Shown here one piece after another: positions 45,001 to 58,554 of a DNA stretch of 64,000 bases. Position 1 is the stretch's first letter. Every line of letters starts with the position of its first letter. A program made the translations under genes and the position numbers. The stretch is taken from contig OX419343.1 of assembly GCA_948470475.1 (NCBI GenBank), positions 26,250,378-26,314,377 of the forward strand, written 5' to 3'. Below the pieces are notes generated by a model. The model was not told the origin of the DNA. It did not search any database and worked only from the letters and a program-made list of their open reading frames with translations. The stretch is from Galaxea fascicularis (lineage: Eukaryota; Cnidaria; Anthozoa; Scleractinia; Euphylliidae).

Positions 45001-48000
45001 AATGTGTTCGCCTCAAAACATTGTTTTCAAGTTTTGCTCGTTATACACAGTTCGACGTTTGCATACTCAATGCAGTTGTGCGTTCCTTTGTGTGGTTTCT
45101 AAAACCGAGGTGTTTCTTATTTGCAAAGCAACTTGCTAATGGGCGTTACAGCTAACTTACCGACTGAAAATAACAACTCAAACTATTGTTTTCTTATCTT
45201 TGCAGGTGCCTCTCTCTGTTACCGAATCAAAGATAAACGTAAATAAACTCAACTCAAAGTAATTTATCCATCGCCTTATTGTGTTATTGTCCAAAATGTC
45301 TCAAGGCTTTGTACGAGGAGACTGCTAATACAAACCGGTCTTTTTATTAAAACTATAATTGCATGGAATATCCCAAATAACGAACTGCAGCCAGTTTATT
45401 CTATTCGATGACGTAACTTAAGTTATTTTTACACCTGTTTCACCTGGTAGAACTGTGAGCCTTTATCATCAGAACTGATTGGGGAGGAAATGAATGAAGC
45501 GGTCTATTTCATTCAGTTAAGAATGCTTACGGAATGACGACAGAATAGAAACGTTATTTGCAGCTTTGAAACTTTACCGCTGATAATGTCTTCTACTTGT
45601 TTTAGAATCGAACAGAAAAAAACATACCTTCTCGCACTAAAATAAACGGGCCAGGACTTTGATTCTGCTGTTTGTTACAACAGTATTAACGAATAAAATA
45701 TCCTATTACAGTATAACAAATATTACCAAAATCATAGGAGACTGTTTATGGACTATAATATCAAGGCTGAATGATTTCAGATAGCTTCAGTCAATATTTT
45801 CTCCATACGTACTCTTCAAGTATTCAATTGGTCGGGCTGGAATTTAGTACAAAACGCCTCTGCTCGGGTAGTGATAACGTAGTAAGACAAAGTTTGCTGT
45901 CCACGGCCAGATTTTGATACAATATAACTGGGAGACGACAGAATATGGAGAAATCGTTTTCCATAAATCGTTGAAGTATCACGATCAACGTCTTTTGATT
46001 TCAGGGAAGTTTATATTCAACATACGGTCCATGTGCATGCTGCTATTGACTTGTTGAAAAAGAAAACATTTTAGTGCCTAAACTATACAAATGTGACTTG
46101 CCGTTCATTTTCCAAGTTTCCGTTGCTATTTCCGTACAGTAATAATCTTGCTACAATGTGTATTAGCAAGGGTTCGTGATGACCGATTTTTATCACACGC
46201 TTTTGAGGCAAAACCCAGTTCCGTTAATCAAGAATTGTGAATCAGTAAATATTACTTGAAAAAAACACTGGACAGATATTTTCAGTTTTGACGCTTATCT
46301 CCCGAGCTTATTGCCTGTTGTTGCAGTTCTGATAAATCTTGTATTCACCTCAGGGTCCTTCGCATTTTCTCTTTTATGACTTGGCATTCGATTTAAGTTA
46401 TAACGTACTAAGCTAAACATCAATCTGATCCTCAAATATGAGCGGCAGATGAGTTGAACTCCGTTGTTTAATTCATGCATGAAACCGTGGTTCGGTAATT
46501 GGTCATAATTTGCGACTCTGCGGAAAGTTTTTCTCGCTTTTCATAACAGCTCTTTATTGATCATTGTCAATGAGCCATTACAATCATTCATTTCAAATCA
46601 GACTACTCCAAAGATGTCCGACAATTGATACATTAACGACAGGCTATCTTTTCCGTTCTTTTTATTGTTAACCTGCAGTGCTAAATTATTTCTCGGCAAA
46701 AGTTTCAATGATTTGCATTTGTGTTGTGCGCATGAAGAGGGAACTCCCCGTGGGCGCTGAGCCTACTCACGTGATTCACTTTGTTGTCAAGCTGCGAGCA
46801 ATGTTCCTGCATTTGATTGAAGTGTGGTTAAGAATTATTATACACGAATTGATTTCAATTTTTCCTTAATTGAGAACAAACAAAGGAAAATAGGCTCTGT
46901 TTGTTTCTTTCGCACATGTTTTTTATCTCGAGGGTGCCTGAAGTAATTACTTACATAATTTCCCTGGCTTTTATGAAATGTCTTTGGTTTACCACGTAGT
47001 GTGTAAAATTCGTTCGCGCTTACAGGACGCAAAGTTGTTAGAGATTTTTGCGACATAAATTCATTGCGCACGTTTTTAACAATGCGAGAGGAGTTAAAGG
47101 AAAGAGAAAGAAAGAAAAAGGGAAATAAGTTACTTAATTAAATGCGAGAAATCTTAAGTTGGGAAATTCTTTCAGAGTAAAAAGCCATTGCGCTGGAACC
47201 TTAAGGTAATTCTCTTTTGTTGATGTTTCCACGTTACAGTTTTTAGTGCGAGACAAAAGATCGGTCATCGTGAACTAGTGAATAATTTATTTCATGCTTC
47301 AGAACTCGAAACAATTTCTGTTTTTCGGCAATTAGAATTCTCATTGTATAAAGCCACCTGATTGAAATTAAAAAAAAAAATCCTTAGACTCCTGGTTAAG
47401 TCGAAGCAATTTGCTGCAGAATTTTGAAATTAGAGTGATTTTGAAAAGAATTATTGATTTGAATTTTGACAAATTGACGCAAAATTCGCAAATCATTATT
47501 TGGACATGCTACGTCAAATGTCTCTGGATTATTTATAAACTGTCTAAAAATGAATTCTGTCGTATCAATGTTTATGGGGAAAATAAGGTTTGATTCAAGG
47601 AGCTCTAAATTTAGATAAAAAAATTGTAAGTATTCGGTAGTCTAGGTCAGATTTCAAGCCTTGCGACAAGAATAAAAATTTTAGTTACACTGAAGAACTC
47701 ATTTTATTGCTTATATGTCCGTTTAACTGTCTGTAACGTATTCTAAACACTCAAGAATTTTTGGAATAAATACCTAGACATTAAATTCCCAAAAGATACT
47801 ACAAATCAGGTGTAGATACGCCCTTTCAAATAGTTATTCTTAAGGGTTTTTCAGATTATTTCTACAGGCAAAACGCCTCTGGCCAAAGGTTTGGCCATGC
47901 TAATCGGGATGAAAAATCAATTGCGATATCCCAAATTTGGACCACATTTTGTATAATAATGATCAAGCCGAAGTGGTCAACATTGCGAACGTTCCTTTTA

Positions 48001-51000
48001 GCATCTTTTGGGTATTTTTGAATCGTTTAGACATGCAACAATAGTTTTTTAAACTCTCGATCAAACCATCTTGAGCTGCAGGACCCTTAAAAAAAGAAGT
48101 GTACATTTGGCCGAAATTGGAAGAATCTGGGGTTCTCACTAGAAGAACATACATTTTCGGCGAAAAGAAAAGTTTCTTCAGAACGGTTGAACATGTCCTT
48201 TACTTATGATTTTGAAAACATTTTGCCAAGGGACTGGCCGCAAGGTGGGCGAGCAGAAGACGAGATTATAGACGCCGAGCAATTCTTGTTCAGATTTGCT
48301 CCTTACAACTTACTGCTTTCTCTTTGTGATAATTCTCTTTTTTCTCTACGGAATCTCAAGGGTATTAATATAATACTCGATGATTAATACTCGAGGTTGT
48401 ACTCTCTCTATTTCCAATCTACTCAAATGAAAAAACTGAAAACCTATCTAGCAAAGCCCTTCTACCTTTTGATTCTGTCAAACTCTTCAGTGTTATTGAG
48501 TAGTGCCTTCTCTTGAAGCTGTTTACTATGTTTCTTCCAACTTTTGAATATGTACTGTTAAAGTTTTTAATTTGCGAATGTCAATAAACCTCTTTAGTCA
48601 AAAGTTAATTGAGCCTTGTAGCTGACGACAATCGTGATAACAGACACTATTAGTTTGCCAGCTTAATGGCCTTTCCACTAAATAATAGTAATTCTGCAGC
48701 GGAGTCTATCTTGTAGGGACAAACATCTGCAATTCTAAGGACACATCTATTTTAATATATCGATTCTTTTTATTCTGATCTACTTCTGTCTTAGAAAACG
48801 AGCCCACGTGTATGGGCGTTAACCACACCAACTCGATGAACTGGTGTGGCCGGTGGTTTTTCAACCTCTCTATGTTCAAGTGACCTCATAGTTCCTTTGC
48901 TTCTTTTCATTGCCTTTGAACAATATTTGAAGTCTATTTGTGTTGTTTTCCATCGAACAATGCCTGTTTCCAGAGAGGTCTTTTGTTTGAAAGAAGAAAA
49001 CAGAACTCGTAGTCAAAACAGTTTGTCGATCTTATGCCGATTTTGTAAGCTGGGCACAAATGCAAAACCCATGATTTTACCGTTAAATCGGGGATGGAAG
49101 AAAGATCAATACAAGAAGCTACAGAGTCCAACTGCTCTCAACGGTCGCTCAAATACAAAGACTAATTTTGCAAGGCAACCTGCTGACAAAATCTTAAAGA
49201 GTGATTAAAGATAACACTCATTCTAATCTGGCTGTTTGCGGGTTTTCAAATTTAAAAATATAACAGGAGATTTTTTTAACAAGTTAACGCCTGTAACATC
49301 AAGAGATAAAGCTCATCATTTAGTTTCTTGGCCTGAATCAACTGAGCATAACTGTTCATGCGCGCCTGAGATGCAGAGGGGTTATTTTTGCGATTACTTT
49401 AGTAACTACAGGTGATCGATATGAAAGGCCGGCCGGATGAAAAGATGGAAGCGATGTAAGGGCGGCCACCAGGGTAACGGCAGTTGGTCGACTCTCAACA
49501 ATTCTAGCTATTTCAATTATCTCATTCTGTCGTCAAGTTACGAGGATCTGAGCTCGAAGCAAAATAAATACTACATCGACTTTTATGGAAGGATGATATA
49601 TTTCGCTGTTGTATACCCCCAGAGCCTTGGTGCTAAGTGCCAAGACGGGTTAAGGGTTAAAACGTAAGCTGAAATTTAAAGGCTTGTACCAGAGGCAAGG
49701 GAAGGGGCAGGGGCAGGGGGGGGGGTTGGGCAAGCCCCCACTCCCACCCCCACCAAAACTTTTAGAACTTAAAAACAATTTAGTTACCAAAAAATACCAA
49801 AAGATACCGCAACTCAGTGACTGTAGCGAAAACGTCATCTATAGAGTGAATTTGCGTTCTTTCAGACTTCATAGCGATTCTTAAATCTATCCTTAAATTC
49901 CAAGAACCGGTTCCATGTCTAGAAAGAAAAAGAAAAATTTGCCGTGGAACGTTTACGTCCTCCACAAAATGGGGAATTATGAAAAAATGTACCAAAAAAT
50001 ATGATGAAGGTGCAGAGTTGATGTTTTGCTTAGAAAACCTATTGCTTTGATGTTGTCCTTGTCATTAAATGGCTTAGCCCCCCCCCCTAACTCCCCCCCC
50101 GCAGTTATGTTTGCCTTGCTACGGGTCTCAATTATGAAACTTCACAGAAACCGGTGCGATGAAAATTTGAGGACAATTATCGACCCGCATCATATATAAT
50201 AATTTCTGTTCCAATTTCAGTTCAGTTTTACGACACTATTACATGGCACGTTATACGATGAATACAAGAAAAAATGCTTTGTTTTAATCTTTATTGTATT
50301 TTTGCACTGACAAGACTTAATGAAGTGACATAATTTTAATTATGGTAAAGTCCCTTTTAATTTAACGGTTTTCTGTAAATCATAACGCAAACTAAGACAA
50401 CCTAAATTGTACTCCGTTGTTCAACGTGGTTTTCGTAGGGGCAGATGATTTTCGCACTCGTTCTGGTTTAGCTATCATTGAACTCAGCATTATTATCCAT
50501 CTTCACTCAGTGCCACTTATAGCCGTTTTGATAACGTAAGGCTGTCCCAATATTCCTAACAGGTGTCCGTGCAATAAACTATTTATTTAAGAATCGTGCT
50601 AGTAATAAAAAAAATTGTAGTTGTTGTATGATACCGGCTGCTATGCCCATAAAACAGACAGACATTCTCTCCATGGAATTAATAATCAGGACGGCACGGA
50701 TTAGGAGAATACCAACTTTTCCTACCTTTTTTTTTTTTTTGACGAAACAAGAACAGTTCTGATTTCTAAAAACTCTACAGATTGCATCCTTGCGTCAAAT
50801 CGAATTTTGGGGAAAATTAATTTCATTTAGGTGAAAAACAATCTATTAAGCCCAGTGAATTCCTGTGTTTAAAGTGATGAAAATGAACTTAAAATTCGTG
50901 CTGTATCAACTGCCCACGTTTAAAATATAATAGTTTCATTAAGAGGACAGGAGGTGCCGCAAATAACAGGAATGAACTCTTTCGGCACCTGAATATTATT

Positions 51001-51450
51001 TGGAGACAAATCTCAGGTCTCCCAAACAGTTAAGCAAACTATTTTGTACTGAGATCGTGTTGAGTGTAAAAGATTCTTTCCACCACGTCCCTTTCATACC
51101 TCGTCTCTTCCCGCTCCCCCCTCCCCGCTGTGCGCATATTCTCTGTTGGTAAGCCTTCACAGGACTGGAATGTCACTATAAAACGCACAGTATGCGCCCA
51201 CCTGATCGAGTCTCGTGGTGTGCATGTGCAGAAGCAAAAGGACGCCGCCCTTTTGTGGTTGTAGACAGTGGGAAAGCAAGAACTGTGTAGTGAACCATAA
51301 AGTTCTCCTCTTGACGATGTTGTTATTGCTATGGGTTTAGTATGTGTGTTTTTCAGTCCAAACAGAAAAGAGTCATTCTGACTTGTTGCATGAAACATTG
51401 AAATCTATCGAGTCCAAATCTACGTTTTCTCGTTTTCATTAACAGAGAAA

Positions 51451-51547
51451 TATTCCACCTCATCAACAATTCTTCGAAACTGAGTTACACAATTATTGTT
51501 AGACATTGCTTGGGTAACTTTCAAAGAATTGTTGGTGAGGAAGAATA
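51451..51547 (+). ncRNA. Pre-miRNA-like hairpin (candidate)
   Basis: The 97-base segment folds into one stem. TATTC (51451-51455) pairs with GAATA (51543-51547). CCTCATCAACAATTCTT (51458-51474) pairs with AAGAATTGTTGGTGAGG (51524-51540) with a single G-U wobble. GAAA (51476-51479) pairs with TTTC (51519-51522). GTTAC (51484-51488) pairs with GTAAC (51514-51518), closing a 25-base loop. Irregularities are a small 2x2 internal loop, one C-A mismatch and a 4-base bulge, about 31 pairs in all. Size and shape match animal or cnidarian miRNA precursors, but I recognise no known miRNA. A short MITE is the alternative. Confidence 0.4.
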
Positions 51548-51966
51548 CGTCTTTCTTATATCACGTCCCAACAGAACAATTCTTTCATACATAATATGTT
51601 TTTACTGAGATCACGAATTCAACCCTGTTAACAACAATGAATTCTGACGATCCCAGCCGTGAGCAGAACACGTGTCATGTACGTAGGTCATTGTTTACAC
51701 ACAAGATTGGACAGTCGATGACCATGTTACAGGCTCAAGCATTCTTAACCCTATACTTAAACGCATCCATTAAGCCGCAAATTTGTCGTTGCTAAAATGT
51801 TCATGCTTTTTACCTGAACACCACAAGTTTGCAACTTGTTTGCCTCGCGTGCAGAGAAGCGTCAATACATACTCTAACGTACATATATGGGCATTCTACG
51901 TGTCGCACTCCGTTGATAATTCGCTGTATTGTCCATGACCTTTGAATATAAAACCAGTGATTTATA

Positions 51967-52010
51967 ATAATAATGATAATAATAGTAATAATAATAATAA
52001 TAATAACAAT
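51967..52010. repeat. (ATA)n microsatellite
   Basis: Interrupted ATA/AAT run. Confidence 0.85.
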
Positions 52011-54298
52011 GCGTCAGAAGATGTATTTTTAGTTTAAGTTTATCTAACGGCAGAAATCTACATATAAAGTAGGTGTGTTAGGCGAGGAGGTGTTTTAATG
52101 ATTGTGGAATAAAGAAGCCCCCTGCGGAGAGCACGATTTTAAGTGTGCCGATGCCAGACCGTTAGCAAAACAATTCATGACTTAGCGAATGAAATGTTTT
52201 TAAGTTATTAAGTAATATGTAACCTTAAGTCCAATTAAATGAGTGTTAGGATTAAACTTTATTCTAATTTTACCGGTTTAACTTAAGTACGTGATTGATT
52301 AAGGGCGTTATTTTATTGATTGATCAACAGTTGAATTATGCGACACCCCCCGCTGCGTTAGGCCTCAGTATACTCCAAAGAACGATATCTAATATAAAGG
52401 ACCACCCTGTTAGAATTGCGATCGGCTGAAGAAATTGATCTTTATTTCCACATTTCAAACTGAAACTAAGACTGTAGACTTGAAGTTGCACATTCGCCCA
52501 ATACATTCGGTGCTCATGTATAAGCTGCGAAGTGTTTTGACTACTGGAGTCATTTCAAGTTGATCGACGTATGATAGATGGTTTTGATTAAGTGTCTTCG
52601 CCTCGGGGGTGTTATTATACCATCTTTACTACAAAACACATCTCTTTTGTAGCTTGTTGTTCTGTTAATCAGAACCGGAAATTCATAATTGTAAAGTAAA
52701 GAGTAACAGTTTAGAATGTAGAACTTGTTTTATTTCCTTCAAATCAACGTTTATTCTACTCAAAAATGGCTGATTTCGGCCCCTTTGATAACAGATGTGT
52801 GGTTTTGCTTGAATGCGCGCCGAACATGCTCAAGACTGAGATATCCAGGAATTTTAAAACTCCTTTAAGACGTTTCTTCTCTTTGTGTAACTTGCAGTTG
52901 TACAAAGATTGCTCTTAAAATTCGCGTGATGCCACCGAAAGCATGTTTCTTTTCAACATATGTGCCCGGTAGAGGTGTGTAAAGCAACTTATGCAAGGCT
53001 GCGGGCTTGGCTCTAACGGTTCAGAAATCAATAACAAAGGGTCAAAAATGAGCAAAACCACAGATATGAGGTAATTAAAATCTAGCCACGCAATCACTTA
53101 ATTGTTTCAGTCGAAATAAAAAAAATGTGAAGCAGCTGCTTAAAGAATTTAGATATAGTAGTATACCGAAGAACCTACACTGAACTGATTAAACTTAGTA
53201 TGTATTTTATACTGGAGAGTGCATTCACTTTTTGTGACCTACAGACCAAAAAAATAGTGATTTATTGACTTCCATTTTAATTCAAGAAGAAATATTTTCT
53301 GTGATTTCTGTGTGAAACGTTTAAGACTCCTCCCTCCATATGCATCCCGAAATTAAATGAGCTATTTCATGGGGGCACATTCCTTTTCGCTTAAAAAGCA
53401 AGTGAAAACAGTAGAACATTCGTTGATGTTAAGGCTTTCCTTCGATACTCAACATTGCAAAAAATTGAAATATATGGTAAGAAATTAAGGTTGGGTGCAC
53501 TTAAGTCATCTGAGCGTGATGTCATCAAAACAAAAGTCGACCCGCAGTTAGTGTCGATATAGCTATTTAATTTTTTTGATTTATGATTTATATACATTTG
53601 CTGCTCGGTTGAACTTCACGCATTTTCACATGGGGATATATTATTGCTATATTGTAAGGTCGTTTCTTTGAGGAGTCTGTGCAAAATAAATTAACTAAAG
53701 AAGATCAAAGAAGAAAAGGAACCCGGAGATTTCGGTAGTACAATTAATTCCGCCTATTTCAGAAATGGCTCAAACATTTCAGTACTAGAGAATTAGAATT
53801 GAGTCCATTTTAACCGAAACCTGTTGAGACGTTATTTCATGTTAAGTCGCTTTATTTGAAACAAACTTGAGCGCGTGTTCGGAGAATTGTCAAAAAGGTC
53901 GAACTCGCCAAGGTTGCAGGTTTCACCGGCGGCGCGTGTAAGAACAGGAAGAATGTAAACAAAATGTCAAGAGTGTCTCAAAGAGCTTTTGTTTTCGCGA
54001 TACTATTTCCATGTATCTTGTGCCATCAGAACACCTGCATAGCTGCCAAACCCATGTAGATCATCGATCTTGGCCGAATGACGCAGGTTCATTGCTTGCC
54101 ATTCTATTGTTCTTGCTACAATGCCAAACGACAGTGACTAATGATTGCCTTGCCTTCGTTTGAAGGACAACTCGGCAAAACACCTAGATTGCCTTCAGAA
54201 GAGACATCGTGACAGCCTAGTTGAAAAGAAATGATTGAGGATCTAATAAAACACTTCATATTTCCCACTGACTGACTTTCCAAAGCGCATTGAAATTT

Positions 54299-54614
54299 CC
54301 TGACTGAAGCACATCATTCGGTTGAACGATCTTCGTGCTTTTGTGTTCGTGCTGCAATTAGACCTACATATACTTTGACTGAACTGCAAAGTAACTCGGC
54401 ATCACTCGTCAACAAAAGGTATTTATCCTTTCTAAACTGTTTTACAACTGCACTTTCCTAACTGAAGCACATCATTCGGTTGAACGATCTTCGTGCTTGT
54501 GTGTTCGTCCTGTAATTTGACCTACATATACTTTGATTGAACTGCAAAGTAACTCGACATCACTGGTCAACAAAAGGTATTTATCCTCTCTAAACAGTTT
54601 TACAACTGCACTTT
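54299..54614. repeat. Tandem duplication, two units of 158 bases, 3' of the homeobox gene
   Basis: Units 54299-54456 and 54457-54614 share ACTGAAGCACATCATTCGGT, TGAACGATCTTCGTGCTT, CCTACATATACTTTGA and TTTTACAACTGCACTTT, with roughly ten substitutions. They end about 350 bases downstream of the homeobox stop codon. No coding capacity; possibly a duplicated regulatory or 3' UTR element. Confidence 0.85.
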
Positions 54615-54965
54615 ACTTTAGAAGCCTATAATATGCTATTTCCTTTCTGCGGCCGATCGTTTTTGTTCTTTTGTACGGTTTTTGTTTTGGGTAGATTTTT
54701 ATCAGATGGTCACTTCATCTTAAAACGAAAATCCAATTAACCAAAAAACAGGCATTTGTATCGCCACAGCCTTTGTGAACCAGCAACTGTCGACTCCATG
54801 TTTTGTGGCAGTTTAAGAAACACGTTTATGGGCAACATCAGTCAATTGTTTGTAGACTGACATGAATCAGTTCAAGAAGGTCAGTTGTCACACCTTGTCA
54901 ATATTGGGATATTTGAACACACAAAATTGTCATCAAATCCATCTGACACTGTTTTACTATAAGAC

Positions 54966-57900
54966 TTAAAGCGGCAAATAATTAGGAAAATATTGAGGTG
55001 CAGGACGTTGAACAAAAATCTCCGGGTTTTGTTGATAAGTTGGGGCGCTGTCACGAGCAGAACGCTGGAAGCCTTGATGAAAGCGAGTGTTAAAATGACC
55101 GCCATTAGGTTCGTTCACTTCTTGCTTCCGAATGGACTCTTTAAGTTCTCTCTTCCACTTCATTCGTCGATTTTGAAACCATATTTTAATCTGTGTTTCC
55201 GTAAGATCCAAGTTAGATGCTATTTCAATCCGCCGTGTCCTTGTCAAGTATTTGCTAAAGTGAAATTCTTTCTCTAATTCAACCAGTTGTCGTTGTGTGA
55301 ATGTAAATCTCTTCTTGTTGCTTTGTGTAGTCTCGGCTCGCTTTTTCTCCTTGTTTGTTTCTTCTTTGTCTGATCCACTAGACGCTATTGATGTGGAGAA
55401 AACGAAAAAACATTTAATACTCCAAAAATAAGCTCTCCGAAAGTTACTTTATATATAGGGGTCACTACGATTTTACAAAAATGTCGTTCATTTTGAAATC
55501 ACTGAGGCATAAATCTACATCAAACAGCTAATCATAGGGTCCTAAGCCAAATACTCTTTTCCTTCTCATTTTGCCTAAAGCTTCTCCGACTAACGTACCA
55601 CAAACAACGATTATCAAATTCGGATAGCAAAGATTTTTCTGACTTTTATTTTTTGTGGCTGCTTTTAATTGCATCGCAAGGAAAGACGAGGTGGTATGGC
55701 CACGCCAGAAAATGAACTTTCTAATTCCGTGGGGTTGTAATGTTCAAAGATGAGTGTAAACTGTTTCGGAAGTGGTCGATCACAACCGAGATAACCCTAT
55801 CAATGATCTCTCACCAGAAACGATAAAGTTCTTTGAAAGACTTAGAGATTTAATCATTCATCAATGATCATATAAGATTCTTGAACTGAGAAACAAGAAA
55901 AGTACTTTGTCTACTTCATTTAATATAGGTGCTCAATAATGTTCTGTACGTCTATGCCATGTTTCATTTGCGTTAAAGTCAGCATTGTACTTGTGTTGCT
56001 TTTTGCATCTAGTTCATTTATTAAACAGCTCTTGATTGTACGCTTCAGAGATTTTTTTCGACAGACATGTTTCTTTGTTTTGCTGTGCCATTATATGACA
56101 CGATGTAGAAAGAGAGAACATTTAGAGAACTGTCTATTTTATACAAAATCTCTTTTGTTTTTCAACCAAATCCTTTTGCGAATCAGTCCAACTCATACAA
56201 ATATTTTTCTACTCACTCAGTTTAGTTTTTAAATCGCTGTAAATTGTATTAGCACGTCGCTTTATAGATGTTTACTTTCGTGGTTAGGCGGATATTACAC
56301 AAAAGCTTTAGTCGCTTATGTTTCGGGCGGTTTACTTCGATGGTTTTTCGATTCTATTATTTTCATCTGACTTTGAATTTGTGTTTATGAAAGCCGTTTT
56401 CTCAAATAAGCTTCAAATTCTTGTTAATGTGCCAGTGAGGTTTGGTTACGAGCTATGCCTGCACAAAATGTTAAGGATAACTGAGAATGCTATACGTATT
56501 GCAAAATTTCACAAGCGTATTTCGATGTTTTGAAGACTTAACGAACAATTTGAACTACCTGATTTTCTTTTTTTAGGATTAAATCAACTTCCACATTTAT
56601 TCCGCAAAGAATTACCATTCAACGACAGCCGGTTTGAAATGACTGGGAGAGAAACAGATGACCCAAATAATTCGATGTTGTCAAAGAAAGCTGAAAGAGA
56701 CTCGAGCGTTTCTCTCTTCAATGATCATGGCTAAAGACGTTCAAACAAAGAGTTTTTGATCTTGAGCAACGGCCGCGTCATTTCTTAAACACTGATGTCT
56801 TATTTCAAGAGTTTAATTAGTACATTGCATTGAAATCAATTAAAAAGATTTTCTAAAGTGTCAGAAAAATGTCAGCCACACCAGCGAAAATAAATCACCA
56901 ATTTACTGGTTTTAATCGAAAAATTCGGCAATGGAGTTTCTGTTTTTTGGAGGTGCGTAAATAAACAAGTTCCCTAACAGGTGAAATGAAGAGCCTGTAG
57001 CAGAGATGTAATTTTTTCTGTGGGTATTTTTGGTGCCGAAGTTAGCTCAATTGTGTGATAAGAATGTGAATGATGTTAAGGTTGTGATCTTCACAAACAG
57101 TTTGCGGTGACCGCATTAGGATTTGATTAAGTTAATGTGCCGTGGAATAAATCTCATTTCTTATTTCGAATTTGATTGTATTATGTCTTAGCCCACAAAA
57201 TGAAGCCATCAGATACCTCACGAAGTAATGTTCACCCTAAGGGAATTCAATTCATGCATTTATCCAGAAAGCTATTTTTGTTTTCAAAGACAGATCAGAA
57301 AACGACTTGATCGAAGAAGCCCCATATAAAAAATGCCATGCTTATTTTAGAATACAGCTATTTTGTTTTCTTAGAAGGCGGTATTTTTCTACAACATTTC
57401 ATGTCAGTTTCAATGGCAAAGCAATCATTTTTGTGCCCTGAAATAACTATCTTGATGCTCAATAATCCGTGCAGTGCTTGGGGGTTGAGAAATGGCGTCC
57501 AAAACACGGGCAGATGAACGTGCCGTGATATCTGTCTGGGCTGAAAACACTGCAAAGTTTTTTAATGTCGAACTTCTATAAAAATCAATGATCGTTGTCG
57601 GAAACTATTCAGTGTAATGTTTAAATTCGTCAAGATTTTATCTCGCGCAAACTCACGAGGCGTTTACCAACTAGTTGAAAAAGTCGCACGTTCGTAACTA
57701 TGACATACAACTTAGTGATACATAATGACATTAAAACTGGTAAGATAGTGTGCGAGACAGGATTGCTACCCTTCTGGCCTGATGCGATATTAACGCAGAT
57801 CCATTTGCCACTAACCGAGTTCATTACCTTTCCTCTTAGTGAACATCCATCGATAGTTTGCAGTCTGCCAGCGCTTTTTCTCCGCGTTCTGGGCTTTAAC

Positions 57901-58179
57901 AGTTTCATTTGAAGGAGGCTGCGATTGAAAAGAACTACACGGAAGGGAAGACGGTGAAATGGACAGCTCTCTGTTTGGCACTGGGATTGGTGAAGGACCT
58001 AACGGATGAGGAAATCGAAGGAAGCTTTGAGGTGGGGAGGAAATATTCATACTCGGATTGCCACCGTTTGGGGGATGTCGTAGAGGCATCGTTCGCCCAA
58101 AGTCCAAGCCATGGTAGTGCGGTGGAATAGCTGCTCTTAGATGGGGAGCGGGCATCCTATAGCGCCACTCGTCGATCAT
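54966..58179 (-). CDS. Hox-type ANTP-class homeobox protein, 2 coding exons, 256 residues
   Basis: Sequence-specific DNA-binding transcription factor, nuclear, presumably in axial patterning. Coding exons 58179-57828 and 55384-54966, joined in phase 1 (771 bases). Residues 1-100 are Pro/Ser-rich. YRWM (109-112) in [10 protein letters not shown] is a hexapeptide-type PBC-interaction motif, with Arg in place of the usual Pro, followed by a 26-residue linker in which the intron falls, as in Hox genes. The homeodomain spans 139-198: [17 protein letters not shown] in helices 1-2 and [16 protein letters not shown] in helix 3, with Gln50, Asn51 and Arg53 present. KEFHF, RRIEIA and the hexapeptide place it in the Hox/ParaHox group rather than NK-like. 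I cannot assign a paralogy group; Thr43 and Lys-Trp-Lys-Arg at the end give no clear match to labial or posterior genes. The 44-residue tail after the homeodomain ends YLPL. Confidence 0.92.
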
Positions 58180-58282
58180 CGTTCGTTACGGTTTACACGC
58201 GCGTTCCAACTGTTGGTACTTACTCCCGGTCCACTATCGAGCAAGGCTGGCGATGAATGAAGACAAGCTGCAATGAGGGTGA

Positions 58283-58290
58283 CTTATAAA
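58283..58290 (-). promoter_or_regulatory. TATA-like box of the homeobox gene
   Basis: TTTATAAG on the minus strand, about 104 bases upstream of the start codon. It would place transcription start near 58255 and give a 5' UTR of about 75 bases. Unlike the TATA-less SNX4/amphiphysin promoter, this fits a regulated gene. Confidence 0.45.
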
Positions 58291-58554
58291 CCCAAGGCGG
58301 GTTCTGCGATTTTGTGGTCAATTTACCGATTAATAATGTTAACGTACGAGAAATTTCACCGAAGTTCAGTCAACAGCGATCGGCGAGCGAAGAACATGTA
58401 TTTTTGTCAGTTCAGCAAGGGCTGGAGGAAGATCTCCTAGGGTTTCAATTAGAGGCCTCGCTTTCTCTTTATCTAGGAAGTGTCTGAGTGATTTTGCACG
58501 AGTCACGCTGGGCCGGGGTCTACTGAGCGTACAATACGAGACACGCTCCATAAC

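Larger units (their letters stand above)
42048..54298. other. 12 kb gene-free, repeat-poor region between TPK1 and the homeobox gene
   Basis: No exon with plausible splice sites and family similarity was found; reading frames are short and AT-rich. Unlike the left 42 kb, almost no foldback or SINE is visible. Contents noted: a C/G-rich patch at 49690-49760 and 50075-50100, an ATA microsatellite at 51967-52010 and the hairpin at 51451-51547. Such quiet DNA beside a homeobox gene often holds distal regulatory elements, but I cannot identify specific ones. Confidence 0.6.

Noticed and set aside
48822..48850. Short hairpin CCACACCA / TGGTGTGG
   Set aside because: Only 8 paired bases with an 11-base loop; too short to support a functional RNA.
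55939..56533. Phe-rich plus-strand frames in the homeobox intron
   Set aside because: AT-rich composition artefacts within the intron, with no splice context or recognisable domain.
42048..58180. Hox-linked miR-100/miR-10 family precursor
   Set aside because: I looked for the CCGTAGATCCGAACTTGTG-type seed and mature sequence on both strands around the homeobox gene and did not find it.
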